64,000 bases of DNA. It comes from Faecalibacterium duncaniae (GTDB taxonomy: Bacteria; Bacillota; Clostridia; Oscillospirales; Ruminococcaceae). Every line of letters starts with the position of its first letter. Positions within the stretch are counted from its first letter, which is position 1. Where the stretch lies: the NCBI RefSeq assembly GCF_010509575.1, contig NZ_CP048437.1, positions 2,976,001-3,040,000 on the forward strand. Direction: 5' to 3'. Both the position numbers and the translations under genes were made by a program. The notes under the pieces are model-generated. The model worked only from the letters and a program-made list of their open reading frames with translations, made no database searches and had not been told where the DNA came from. Positions 51,765 through 60,588 of the stretch are shown piece by piece.

Positions 51765-52093
51765 CCACGTTCCAGATGGGCCTGACCATTGCAGTGTGCA
51801 CGGCGGCGACCATGCTCACCCGCTTTCTGCCCTTTTTGATCTTTTCCTCCAAGGACCAGCAGCCGCCCGAGGTGGTACAGTATCTGGGCCGGGTGCTTCC
51901 CGCCGCCATCTTCGGAATGCTGATCCTCTACTGCCTGAAAAGCGTCACACCCTTTGCGGGCAGTCACGGCATCCCCGAGGCCATTGCCGTTGCTGTGACC
52001 ATCGCCCTGCACCGGTGGAAGCACCAGACACTGGTCTCCATCACTGGCGGTACGGTGTGTTATGTGCTGTTGGTGCAGCTGGTGTTCGCATAA
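51761..52093 (+). CDS. azlD: AzlD-family small subunit
   Basis: 110 aa, four hydrophobic helices; ATMLTRFLPFLIF, LGRVLPAAIFGMLILYCLK and the end GTVCYVLLVQLVF are typical. The partner of AzlC in export of branched-chain amino acids. Starts at ATG overlapping the azlC stop. Confidence 0.92.
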   Translation: MTTFQMGLTIAVCTAATMLTRFLPFLIFSSKDQQPPEVVQYLGRVLPAAIFGMLILYCLKSVTPFAGSHGIPEAIAVAVTIALHRWKHQTLVSITGGTVCYVLLVQLVFA

Positions 52094-52096
52094 CAG

Positions 52097-52129
52097 AAAC
52101 GGGAGGTGCCGGTGGGGCATCTCCCGTTT
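52097..52129. terminator. Terminator between azlD and the asparaginase gene
   Basis: AAACGGGAGGTGCC and GGCATCTCCCGTTT, with TGTTT after. Convergent genes, probably used in both directions. Confidence 0.75.
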
Positions 52130-52132
52130 GTT

Positions 52133-53140
52133 TCAATGATAGAATGTATCAAAATTGATCTGCCGGTAGAACCGCTGCTGGAGCTGGTCAAAGTTCTCGC
52201 AGTTCTGGGCCAGCAGCCACATGACCTTGGTGACAACAGCCTCAATGGTCATATCGTGGGCCTCCAGGAAGCGGAAGCGGTTCTTGACCCGCTTGCCCAC
52301 CTCGTAAATGCCCACATCGCTGCCCTCATAAGTGACCTGCGTGGTCAGGATCAGGATCTTGTGGGTCTTGTCGTAATCGCCCAGCTCCTCGGCAAAGGCA
52401 TCCATGAGCCGCTGGGGAATGCCGCCCACGCCAAAGCTTTCCACAATGACGCAGTCATATTGTTGAAAAATGGCCGGGATAAGTTCCGGTCCAAGGCCGG
52501 GAGTCAGCTTGAGCAGGAACACTTTGGGGTTCAGCGCCCGGCCAAACTCCACAGGGCCGGTGGGCCAAGGCGAAGCCACATACCGCACCAGCCGGTCGCC
52601 CTGCACCAGCGCCAGCGCCGGGAAGTTGACCGACGCAAAGGCATCGTAGCTGATGGTCTTGTTCTTCTTGGCGCGGGTGCCCGCAATGACGTGCCCGCCA
52701 AACACCACCATCACACCCCGGCTGCCCGGATCAAGGGCACAGATCACGCTGTCCCGCAGGTTCTTCTTGGCATCGGTGATCTCATTGGAAATGGGCTGCT
52801 GGGCACCCGTGAGGATGATGGGCTTGTCCGCATTCTGGATAAGGTAGGACAGCGCCGCCGCCGAGTAGGCCAGCGTATCGGTGCCGTGACAGATGATAAA
52901 GCCATCGTAAAGCGCATAGTTTTCCTGCACAGCCTTGGCCATCATCAGCCAGTGCTCCGGGCCAAGGTCGGTGCTGTCGATGCTGCACAGGTTGAGCGTT
53001 TCCGGGCAGCAGAGCTGCTGCAATTCCGGCAGATGGGCCAGCAGTTCCTCGCTGGTCAGAACAGGCTTGAGCCCCTGTGCGGTGCGCACGCTGGCAATGG
53101 TGCCGCCGGTGGTGATAAAAAGCAGGCGCTGCTTGGACAT
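52133..53140 (-). CDS. ansA: L-asparaginase (type I)
   Basis: 335 aa without signal peptide. Active-site Thr in TTGGTIAS (residues 10-17) and in CHGTDTLAYSAAAL (near 85-90), then LTGAQQPI; the SFGVGGIP loop is present. Splits asparagine to aspartate and ammonia in the cytoplasm. Behind GGAGGGGAAAAACC. Lone gene. Confidence 0.92.
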   Translation of the reverse strand: MSKQRLLFITTGGTIASVRTAQGLKPVLTSEELLAHLPELQQLCCPETLNLCSIDSTDLGPEHWLMMAKAVQENYALYDGFIICHGTDTLAYSAAALSYLIQNADKPIILTGAQQPISNEITDAKKNLRDSVICALDPGSRGVMVVFGGHVIAGTRAKKNKTISYDAFASVNFPALALVQGDRLVRYVASPWPTGPVEFGRALNPKVFLLKLTPGLGPELIPAIFQQYDCVIVESFGVGGIPQRLMDAFAEELGDYDKTHKILILTTQVTYEGSDVGIYEVGKRVKNRFRFLEAHDMTIEAVVTKVMWLLAQNCENFDQLQQRFYRQINFDTFYH

Positions 53141-53258
53141 AGGTTTTTCCCCTCCATGGTGTCGATTCTTGCGATATTTTCAGTATAGCACAGTTCGTCG
53201 GAGATGAAAAGTGCGGGGAGTTGAGGTATAATAGTTATCATAAGATCAAACAGTCCTC

Positions 53259-53390
53259 AACCTCTCCGTCATTGCTACGCAATGCCACCTCTCCTAGTAG
53301 GAGAGGCCTTGGCAAAGAGGCAAGGCTTTACGCAATGCCAAGGGCTCCCCTACTAGGGGAGCTGTCGAGCGGATGCGAGACTGAGAGGTT
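53259..53390. repeat. Compound palindromic repeat, Faecalibacterium-like
   Basis: Outer arms AACCTCTCCGTC and GACTGAGAGGTT. Two inner palindromes: CCTCTCCTA-G-TAGGAGAGG (53,288-53,306) and GCTCCCCTA-C-TAGGGGAGC (53,344-53,362). Half of it recurs at 44,183-44,236. Probably a dispersed non-coding element. Confidence 0.7.
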
Positions 53391-53425
53391 GGACAAAAGC
53401 AAACCTACCATAAGGAGAAACTGCC

Positions 53426-54280
53426 ATGTCTAACATTGTGATCATCGGTTCCGGCCCCGCAGGTGTCTCGGCGGCATTGTATGCCGCGCGCGCCGGGGTG
53501 CAGACCACCGTTCTGACCAAGGGCCCCGGCGCACTGGACCGGGCCGAGCTCATCCAGAACTACTACGGCTTTGCCGAACCCATCACCGGTGCCGAACTGG
53601 AACGCCGGGGCATCGAGGGTGCCAAAGCCGTGGGGGTGGAGTTCGTCACCACCGAGGCCGTGGGCCTGACCTACACCGACAAGCTGACCGTGGAGACGCT
53701 GGCCGGGGATTTCCCCGCCGATGCTGTCATTCTGGCCACGGGGGCTTCCCGGGCAGCGCCCCGCATTCCGGGCCTTGCCGGGCTGGAGGGCCACGGCGTG
53801 AGCTACTGCGCCACCTGCGATGCCTTTTTCTACCGCGGCAGGGATGTGGCCGTGCTGGGCAGTGGAGAGTACGCCCTGCACGAGGTACAGGCCCTGCTGC
53901 CCGTGGCCCACAGCGTCACCCTGCTCACGGGCGGAGCCCCGCTGACGGCACAATTCCCGCCAGCGGTGGCCGTGCGGACGGAAGCCGTGGAAGCCATCCT
54001 CGGTGAAGAGCGGGTCACCGGCGTGCAGCTGAAAGACGGCGGGACACTGGAAGTCTCCGGCGTGTTCGTGGCGCTGGGCGTGGCGGGCAGCACTGCCCTG
54101 GCCCGCAAGCTGGGGGCCGAGGTGAACGGCAGCCGGATCGTGGTGGATGACCACATGCAGACCTCCCTGCCCGGCCTGTATGCCGCCGGAGACTGCACCG
54201 GCGGGCTGCTGCAGGTCGCCAAGGCCGTGTACGAAGGTGCCGTGGCAGGCACCGAAGCCGCCAAAGCCCTGCGGAAATGA
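53426..54280 (+). CDS. Thioredoxin-reductase-like flavoprotein
   Basis: 284 aa, FAD-binding IIGSGPAGVSAALYAARAG, redox pair CATC in SYCATCDAFF, and the C-terminal FAD motif GLYAAGDCTGGLLQ. The pyridine-nucleotide region reads VLGSGEYALHEV and lacks the HRRxxxR of NADPH-dependent TrxB; the protein is about 25 aa shorter. It may use another electron donor, or serve a special thioredoxin. Starts behind AAGGAGAAACTGCC. Confidence 0.82.
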   Translation: MSNIVIIGSGPAGVSAALYAARAGVQTTVLTKGPGALDRAELIQNYYGFAEPITGAELERRGIEGAKAVGVEFVTTEAVGLTYTDKLTVETLAGDFPADAVILATGASRAAPRIPGLAGLEGHGVSYCATCDAFFYRGRDVAVLGSGEYALHEVQALLPVAHSVTLLTGGAPLTAQFPPAVAVRTEAVEAILGEERVTGVQLKDGGTLEVSGVFVALGVAGSTALARKLGAEVNGSRIVVDDHMQTSLPGLYAAGDCTGGLLQVAKAVYEGAVAGTEAAKALRK

Positions 54281-54290
54281 CCCAGACAGA

Positions 54291-54326
54291 AAAAGGACGC
54301 TGTGCCCTGCGGCACAGCGTCCTTTT
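54291..54326. terminator. Terminator between convergent genes
   Basis: AAAAGGACGCTGTGCC, CTGC, GGCACAGCGTCCTTTT: 16-base perfect arms with T-runs on both sides. Confidence 0.88.
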
Positions 54327-54336
54327 ATTGCTTTGC

Positions 54337-54798
54337 TCAGCTCTTGCAGCCGGATTCCTCTTCGATGCCGGTGAAATCGCTGGCCTCCGCGATCTTGGTG
54401 GCATCGAACTTGCCGTTCTCATCCTTGGGGGCAACGGCAGGGCCTGCCTCCACAGGATTCACGGTCGTTTCCTCTGCCGCAGGCTTTTCCTCGGCAGTCT
54501 TCTCTGCCCGGGCAGCTTCCACCACCGGGGCTGCAGGAGCAGTCTCGGGCTCGGCAGGAGCCTTTTCAAAGGCAGGGGGCCATGCGTCACCGGGAGCGGT
54601 CTCCCTGGCCTCGCCCTCGGCGTAGGCTTCGGCAGTCTTTTCGGCCTCGGCGGGGTCCTTTTCAGCTTCCTCGGGGAACTCCACGTTTTCGACGTGGAGC
54701 GGGTCCTTGTCGTTCAGAACTTTGTCCAGCACGACGATGGCGGCACCGGTAACAGCCACAGCGGCAGCGGCACCCAGAACACGGAACAGAGTTTTCAT
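54337..54798 (-). CDS. Hypothetical membrane-anchored acidic protein
   Basis: 153 aa. One N-terminal hydrophobic helix (residues 6-24), then a low-complexity Ala/Glu/Pro region rich in acidic residues, ending DFTGIEEESGCKS. It may be a spacer-type membrane protein or lipoprotein-like, but no lipobox is present. 28 bases after the GTPase gene, possibly in the same transcript. No family recognised. Confidence 0.65.
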   Translation of the reverse strand: MKTLFRVLGAAAAVAVTGAAIVVLDKVLNDKDPLHVENVEFPEEAEKDPAEAEKTAEAYAEGEARETAPGDAWPPAFEKAPAEPETAPAAPVVEAARAEKTAEEKPAAEETTVNPVEAGPAVAPKDENGKFDATKIAEASDFTGIEEESGCKS

Positions 54799-54826
54799 GG
54801 TGAAGTCCTCCCTGTATAAGATAGGA

Positions 54827-55789
54827 TTAAGAGAATGTTACGACATCGTTCTGCGGCTTTTCGGCGGGCTCCACCGAGATAGCGGTCAGCACCGGGCCCT
54901 TGCCGCGGTAGATGTTGTGGAACTTATAATTGACCTTGGCGGTCACAGTGACCCAGGCGCGCTGCTCCAGTGCCTTGTAGCCATCATAGCTGCAGGGGAA
55001 GCCCACGAACTGGATATCCTGCACGCAGCAGGTCATTGCAAAACGGCCGGGTACAAAACTGTTTTTGCCCGCGCGGTTGGTCTGGCAGACCTGCGCCAGG
55101 AACCGGACGGTCTTGCCCACGTACTTCTGGGGCTCGTCCTGGCAGTCCATATACCAGATACCGAAATCGTCCTCGCCGATCTCGACGATCGGGGCGTTCA
55201 GATCAAAGGGCAGCGGGTCGGGGATGTCATCATATGCCACGCTGCCGTCGGCGAACTCATAGGCGATATCGCACTTGCGGGAGGCCTGACGCACCAGCTT
55301 GTGCAGCTCCTGACGGGCGGCATCGTTGTTCACGGCCTCGGCGCGGTTGAACACGATCAGCTCACTGCGGGCGATCTTGTCCAGCAGCAGAGAGCGCATG
55401 GAGTTGTCGCGGGCGTAGGTCAGAGCCGTGGTGCCGTCGGCCGTGGCAATGCACTGGTAGACGATCCAGTTCTCGGGCAGGTTGTTGGCCAGATCCTGCA
55501 GCAGCCACATGCCGTTGTACTCAATGACCACACGGCCTGCGCCGGATTCTTTTTCGAGCTTGGCCAGATTCTGGGGGTTCAGCTCCGCCTTATCCTCGAG
55601 GACCTTCAGGGTCACGCCGGGGAAGGCGAACTTCTTTTCGTTATATTCTTCCTCACCCTCTTCGCAGACCAGCAGCAGGGTCTTGTCGCCGGAGTCGAAA
55701 TTGGGGTCTTCAAAGGTCTCCTGAATGAACTTGGTCTTGCCGCTTTCGAGGAAGCCCACAAACAGGTAAACCGGGATCTCGTTTGCCAT
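54827..55789 (-). CDS. G3E GTPase with C-terminal DUF1980-like domain
   Basis: 320 aa. The N-terminal half has the CobW-type P-loop GFLESGKTKFIQ and an RSELIVFNRAE stretch (G4-like), but lacks the CxCC motif. The second half (about 215-320: QKYVGKTVRFLAQVCQTN, MTCCVQDIQFVGFPC) resembles the C-terminal domain of the YcgQ/TIGR03943 family. It lies 31 bases after the His-rich GTPase, so the two presumably work together in metal handling. The precise task is unknown. Confidence 0.75.
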   Translation of the reverse strand: MANEIPVYLFVGFLESGKTKFIQETFEDPNFDSGDKTLLLVCEEGEEEYNEKKFAFPGVTLKVLEDKAELNPQNLAKLEKESGAGRVVIEYNGMWLLQDLANNLPENWIVYQCIATADGTTALTYARDNSMRSLLLDKIARSELIVFNRAEAVNNDAARQELHKLVRQASRKCDIAYEFADGSVAYDDIPDPLPFDLNAPIVEIGEDDFGIWYMDCQDEPQKYVGKTVRFLAQVCQTNRAGKNSFVPGRFAMTCCVQDIQFVGFPCSYDGYKALEQRAWVTVTAKVNYKFHNIYRGKGPVLTAISVEPAEKPQNDVVTFS

Positions 55790-55820
55790 AATCGGTTTTT
55801 CTCCTTACACAACTTGCAGC

Positions 55821-57020
55821 TCAGCAGCCAAACAGTGCGGCAATGGCCTTTTCGTCCAGCTTGGAGCCGATGACGACCAGCTTGCCGCCCACGTCGGCAC
55901 CGCGCTGACGCACTTCCCACTCGCCGGGGACGTAATCGAACTCCAGCCAGCCGTCGGCACCGCCGTCCACGATGCCCTTGGAGCGCAGGATCATGCCGTA
56001 CTTGCCGCCGTCCAGCTCGGTCAGTGCATGCTCGATGTCTGCCTTGCTGAACTTCTTGGCCGTCTCGACACCCCAGCTGGTGAACACCTCATCGGCATCG
56101 TGATCGTGGTGATGGTGGTGGTGATGGCCGCAGCAGCAGTGGCCGTCCTCATCGTGGTGATGATGCTCATGCTCATCATGGTCATCCTCATGGTCGTGGT
56201 CGTGATGGTGGTGGCAGCAGTGGTCCTCGTGGTCGTGGTGATGCTCGTGCTCGTCCTCATCATCGTCGTCATCGTCATCGTGATCATGGTGGTGATGGCC
56301 GCAGCTGCACACACCGTTCTCATCGTAATGATGGTGATGATGCTCGTGCTCTTCTTCCTCGTCCTCCTCGGCGTGCTTCTCATTGGCCTTGGCAGCCATG
56401 GCGATCAGCTCTGCCTTGAAATCGTCCTTGGAGGACATGGCCTTCAGGATCTGTTCGCCGGTCAGGGAATCCCATGCGGTGGTCACGATGGTAGCGGTGG
56501 GATTCTTCTCGCGCAGCATGGCAACCGCAGCGGCGATCTTCTCCTCGCTGGCGGTCTGGGTGCGGCTCAGGATGATGCAGCTTGCGTGGCTGATCTGATC
56601 ATCATAGAACTCACCGAAGTTCTTCATATACATCTTGACCTTGTTGACATCGGCCACGGTGACAAAGCTGTTCAGCTTCACATCCAGATGCTCAGCCACA
56701 CCCTCCACAGCGCGGGTGACATCGCTCAGCTTGCCCACACCGGAGGGCTCAATGACGATGCGGTCGGGGTGGTACTGCTCCACCACCTGCTGCAGAGCGG
56801 CACGGAAATCGCCCACCAGAGAGCAGCAGATGCAGCCTGCGTTCAGCTCGTTGATCTGGATGCCGGACTCCTTCAGGAAGCCGCCGTCGATGCCGATCTC
56901 ACCAAACTCGTTCTCGATCAGGACCACCTTCTGGCCCGCAAAGGATTCCTTGATGAGCTTCTTGATCAGAGTCGTCTTGCCGGCACCCAGGAAGCCGGAG
57001 AAAATATCGATATTCGTCAT
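55821..57020 (-). CDS. His-rich CobW/ZNG1-type metallochaperone GTPase
   Basis: 399 aa. P-loop GFLGAGKT (9-16), metal motif CICC in NAGCICCSLVGD, and VLIENEFGEIGIDG. A stretch between about 225 and 320 consists almost wholly of His, Asp, Glu with Cys clusters (CSCGHHHH, HCCHHHH, HCCCGHHHH), roughly forty His in all. A CobW C-terminal domain follows. G3E GTPases pass metal to client enzymes; the His store suggests Zn, Ni or Co buffering. First gene of a two- or three-gene operon. TATAAT is seen upstream near 57,115. Confidence 0.88.
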   Translation of the reverse strand: MTNIDIFSGFLGAGKTTLIKKLIKESFAGQKVVLIENEFGEIGIDGGFLKESGIQINELNAGCICCSLVGDFRAALQQVVEQYHPDRIVIEPSGVGKLSDVTRAVEGVAEHLDVKLNSFVTVADVNKVKMYMKNFGEFYDDQISHASCIILSRTQTASEEKIAAAVAMLREKNPTATIVTTAWDSLTGEQILKAMSSKDDFKAELIAMAAKANEKHAEEDEEEEHEHHHHHYDENGVCSCGHHHHDHDDDDDDDEDEHEHHHDHEDHCCHHHHDHDHEDDHDEHEHHHHDEDGHCCCGHHHHHHHDHDADEVFTSWGVETAKKFSKADIEHALTELDGGKYGMILRSKGIVDGGADGWLEFDYVPGEWEVRQRGADVGGKLVVIGSKLDEKAIAALFGC

Positions 57021-57221
57021 AATGCTGTATGCCTCTTTCTTTTTCCAAAAGCCCGCAAGGGCCGTTCAGCAATCAGAGCCGCAGAGTGCTGGCTCAAAAA
57101 TCTTACACTCCTATTATAACAAGGCTGTCAATGGGAAACCGCCTTTTTTGATGAGAAAATTGTAACTTTTTTTGCAGTTTGGCTGCGTTTTCAGAAAACG
57201 CTGCCTCCCGGACACAAAAAA

Positions 57222-57238
57222 GCCCCCGGAACGGGGGC
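57222..57238 (-). terminator. Terminator (second of two)
   Basis: GCCCCCG-GAA-CGGGGGC; on the - strand followed by TTTTTT. Confidence 0.7.
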
Positions 57239-57265
57239 AGAAAGCATAGAACCCATACAAAAACA

Positions 57266-57304
57266 CAGCCCCACTTTGGCGAAGGAGAAGCCAAAGCGGG
57301 GCTG
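57266..57304 (-). terminator. Terminator of the fructan operon (first of two)
   Basis: CAGCCCCACTTTGGC and GCCAAAGCGGGGCTG with one mismatch; on the - strand followed by TGTTTTTG. 34 bases after the GH32 stop. Confidence 0.78.
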
Positions 57305-57338
57305 TATTCAATGAAGGAGAAATGATGGGAATATCAGG

Positions 57339-58814
57339 TTACAGATTCAGTTCAAACTGTTCCGCCGTAACAGTTGCTTTGCCATCGGCGGCAAAGGTGA
57401 TGCCATCGGCAGACTGGGGGGTGTAGATCCATGCGGTCATGGTCTGCTCACCATCGTTGGCGAAAACTTCGATGCTGTTCTTATCCAACAGGATGCGGAG
57501 CTTGAGTGCACCGTTCTGGCTGCGCACCTTGCAGCTGCGGCGGTGAACGATGTCGGCACGGGAACCGGCATAGCTGCGATCCAGCGTCAGCTCGGAGGTG
57601 TAGGGATCGTAGGTCAGGCTGGTGTGATGGTCTGCATCGGCGGCCAGCTTCAGGGTAAAGGAGCGGTATTCGCCGGGCTGCACCGTGATGGTCAGGTCGG
57701 CCACACGACCCTTGATGCCTCCCAGAGAAATTTCGCTTTGCACCGTCACATTTTCGTGGAAGGTGCGCTTACCGTGGACGGCATCCAGCTCTCGCACGGG
57801 GCTCTGAAGAATGCGCCCATCCTTGATATGCAGCTCCCGGGGGCAGATGGTCTGCCCGAACCACTTGCAGCCCTGGGGCTTATCCTCGGTGTCCGACCAG
57901 GTCTGCAGCCATGCCGTCATGATCCGGCGGCCATCCGGGGCAAGGGTGGTCTGGGTGGCGTAGAAGTCGATGCCGCCGTCCATCAGCTGCACATTTTCCT
58001 TGGTGAAAGTGTGGGTGGCTTCGTCGTAGCTGCCGATGAAGGCAATGACGTTGTGACCATTGTGGAACTCGCCCTTGGGCAGCATCTCCATGGGTCCCAG
58101 CATCAAGACCTGCTTGCCATCCAGCGGGAAGAAGTCCGGGCACTCCCACATTTTTCCGTACTGATTGTTGCAGCGTTCCAGCACCGTGACAAAGTGCCAG
58201 TCGAAGCCGTCCTTGCTCTGGAACAGTGCCGCTGCGCCGCTGCCGTCCTCGGCCCGGCAGACGGTGACGGCGGAGTAGGTGCCATCGGCCTCACGCCAGA
58301 TCTTGGGGTCCCGGAAGTCGAACCTGCTGAAGCCTTCCGGCAGGTCTTTCTGGGTCAGCACCGGGTTGCAGGCAGGCTTTTCGTAGTTGAGACCGTCACC
58401 GATGGCAATGCTCTGGGTCTGGATATCCCGCATCTCCCCATTGGGCTGCTTTTCTGCAATCACGCTGGTGTACATCAGCAGCTGCCTGCCGTCATCCATC
58501 TCGGTGGCAGAGCCGGAGAAGCAGCCGGGGCCGTTGTCCACCGGGGAATCCGGTGCCAGCGCACAGGGCAGATACTCCCAGTGCAGCAGGTCGGTGCTGA
58601 CGGCGTGACCCCAGTGCATGGGCGCCCACCGCACATCGTAGGGGTTATACTGATAGAACTGGTGATACTTCCCTTTGTAATAAGAGAAACCGTTGGGGTC
58701 GTTCAGCCAGCCCACATAGGGGGTCATGTGGTAAGCAGGGCGTTCCGCCGGGGAAATGGCAGCACCGTGCTCGGCCTCGTAGGCACGGGCTTTTTGTAAA
58801 GTCAAATCGTTCAT
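57339..58814 (-). CDS. GH32 beta-fructofuranosidase (sucrose/fructan hydrolase)
   Basis: 491 aa from ATG 58814 behind TTGGAGG. The GH32 triad is complete: D39 in WLNDPNG, D169 in FRDPKIW and E224 in MWECPDFF. A C-terminal beta-sandwich follows (LKLRILLDKNSIEVFANDGE). No signal peptide, so it works in the cytoplasm on imported sucrose or short fructo-oligosaccharides. Last gene of the operon with two permeases and a binding lipoprotein. Confidence 0.93.
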   Translation of the reverse strand: MNDLTLQKARAYEAEHGAAISPAERPAYHMTPYVGWLNDPNGFSYYKGKYHQFYQYNPYDVRWAPMHWGHAVSTDLLHWEYLPCALAPDSPVDNGPGCFSGSATEMDDGRQLLMYTSVIAEKQPNGEMRDIQTQSIAIGDGLNYEKPACNPVLTQKDLPEGFSRFDFRDPKIWREADGTYSAVTVCRAEDGSGAAALFQSKDGFDWHFVTVLERCNNQYGKMWECPDFFPLDGKQVLMLGPMEMLPKGEFHNGHNVIAFIGSYDEATHTFTKENVQLMDGGIDFYATQTTLAPDGRRIMTAWLQTWSDTEDKPQGCKWFGQTICPRELHIKDGRILQSPVRELDAVHGKRTFHENVTVQSEISLGGIKGRVADLTITVQPGEYRSFTLKLAADADHHTSLTYDPYTSELTLDRSYAGSRADIVHRRSCKVRSQNGALKLRILLDKNSIEVFANDGEQTMTAWIYTPQSADGITFAADGKATVTAEQFELNL

Positions 58815-58838
58815 GGAATCCTCCAAAGGAAAGAATTC

Positions 58839-60512
58839 TTATGCGTAGTAAGCATCCAGATATTTCTGCATAATGCCCAGATAGTCGGACAGGCCGTAGT
58901 CTTCCAGCTTGCTCAGATATTCGTTCCACTCTGCATCCGTAGTGCCGTTCATGATCCAGTCGGCCTTCTGCGTATTCATGTAGGTCTGCAGATCTGCCTG
59001 CAGGTTGGAGACCTGCTCGGTGTCCTCGTTGCTCATAAAGACATTGGGATAGACATAATCGTTGTTCATATCCGGGGTGTAGATTTCCTTGATCCAGTCC
59101 AGACGGTACTGTGCATCGTCCGGGCAGGTAACGTATACACCATAGTAATCATCCAGAACCGCCAGAGGCCCGCCGACACACTGCGCCTCACGGACTTCCA
59201 CGGGAGAAGCATCGCCCAGAGGAGCGTGCTTCAGCATGGGCTCGCCCTTATCGTTGGTGGACATTTCAAAAATGTTAAAGCCTTCCGCATCGCCGTAAGT
59301 ACCCCAGTTGTTCTGAGGAGACTGGAGGGGCGCGTACATCTGATCCAGCCATGCGCAAACCAGTGCAGGATTCGTCGCCTTTGCGGTAACAACGCACTTG
59401 CCGCGGCCAAAGCCGCTGGTGAAAGAGCCGTTCTGCGGAGTGATATTCCGGGTATCGGCGGTCAGGGCAGGCAGCGGCTCCCAGTCGGTCAGGTTGTCAA
59501 TGTTGGCAACATCCCAGCTGAAGCAGACACCATAGCGGCCAGCCTTGCCCTTGGAAACATAGGTGGACCACTCCTGCGTGAAGCACTCCGGGTCAATGAG
59601 CTTCTCGGCATACAGCTTGTGCAGCCAGTCCAGACCATCACGGTAGCCCTGCTGGGTGGCGGCACAGATGACTTTCCGGTCGTTGGTAACAGCGATATGG
59701 CGGTCTTTGTCTGCATCGCCGTAGCCTTCGCCAAAGCCATTGATGAGGATGCTGGGGTCCTGATCGCCGTTGTTGACGATGCAGGACATGGGGATGATAT
59801 CGCCGTCAATGCCATACTCTGCCTTGATAGAAGCGGCGTTATCACGGAATGCCATCAGCACCTGTTCAAACTCGTCCACTGTGGTGGGCATCGACAGACC
59901 GAGGAAGTTCAGCCACTTGGTATTGATGAAGCTCATGTTGCCAATGGTCTGGATGGCGGTCTTTTCTGAGCCGAGCTGCTCGATCCAGGGCAGTGCCCAG
60001 ATGTGGCCATCGCTGTCGGTACACATGGTGCGGTACTCCGGGTACTGCTCAAAGACCTTCTGGAGATTCGGCATATTGTTGTCAATGTAGTCTTCCAGAT
60101 TGAGGATGACACCCTGATCTGCGTAGCGCAGCAGATTGCTGTCGGTAAAATCAGCAGTAAAAACAAAATCCGTCAGGGTGTTGGGGTTGGACATATTCAG
60201 GGTGATCTTATCGTTCCACTGGTCGGACTGGATGGCGGTCCAGTCGATGTGCACATTGGTCTGCTCTTCCAGACGCTTGAAGATGGTACGGTTGTTCGGC
60301 TCGGATTCGCTGCCCACAGGGAAGCTGGTCATACCGGTAAAGGTGACCTTTTCGGACAGCGGAAATGTAACGGCACCGGTCGTGTCCACAGCTGCGGCAG
60401 CAGAATTGCTGCTGCCGGTGGATTTGCCGCCGCCACAGGCAGACAGAGCAGCAGCAGAGCCCGCCAGAGCACAGACCTTGAGGAAGTTGCGGCGAGAGAT
60501 CAGCTTTTTCAT
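58839..60512 (-). CDS. Extracellular sugar-binding lipoprotein of an ABC importer
   Basis: 557 aa from ATG 60512 behind GGAGAAAATACC. Signal: MKKLISRRNFLKVCALAG, lipobox LSAC-G, then a Ser/Gly/Ala linker. The SRRNFLK string fits the Tat consensus. Size and features such as FTGMTSFPVGSESEPNNRTI and a C-terminal LSDYLGIMQKYLDAYY place it in the large LplA-like (CUT1) binding proteins. It would capture fructo-oligosaccharides for the adjacent permeases. Confidence 0.88.
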   Translation of the reverse strand: MKKLISRRNFLKVCALAGSAAALSACGGGKSTGSSNSAAAAVDTTGAVTFPLSEKVTFTGMTSFPVGSESEPNNRTIFKRLEEQTNVHIDWTAIQSDQWNDKITLNMSNPNTLTDFVFTADFTDSNLLRYADQGVILNLEDYIDNNMPNLQKVFEQYPEYRTMCTDSDGHIWALPWIEQLGSEKTAIQTIGNMSFINTKWLNFLGLSMPTTVDEFEQVLMAFRDNAASIKAEYGIDGDIIPMSCIVNNGDQDPSILINGFGEGYGDADKDRHIAVTNDRKVICAATQQGYRDGLDWLHKLYAEKLIDPECFTQEWSTYVSKGKAGRYGVCFSWDVANIDNLTDWEPLPALTADTRNITPQNGSFTSGFGRGKCVVTAKATNPALVCAWLDQMYAPLQSPQNNWGTYGDAEGFNIFEMSTNDKGEPMLKHAPLGDASPVEVREAQCVGGPLAVLDDYYGVYVTCPDDAQYRLDWIKEIYTPDMNNDYVYPNVFMSNEDTEQVSNLQADLQTYMNTQKADWIMNGTTDAEWNEYLSKLEDYGLSDYLGIMQKYLDAYYA

Positions 60513-60588
60513 GGTATTTTCTCCTTTTTCATGTTTCTTTTTTCGTGTAGCTGATGAGCGTACCGGCTCATAAAATTCTGGAATATCC

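Noticed and set aside
56028..57119. Val/Met-rich hydrophobic frame antisense to the His-rich GTPase.
   Set aside because: Produced by GAT/CAC repeats read backwards; the - strand frame has P-loop, CICC and CobW ends.
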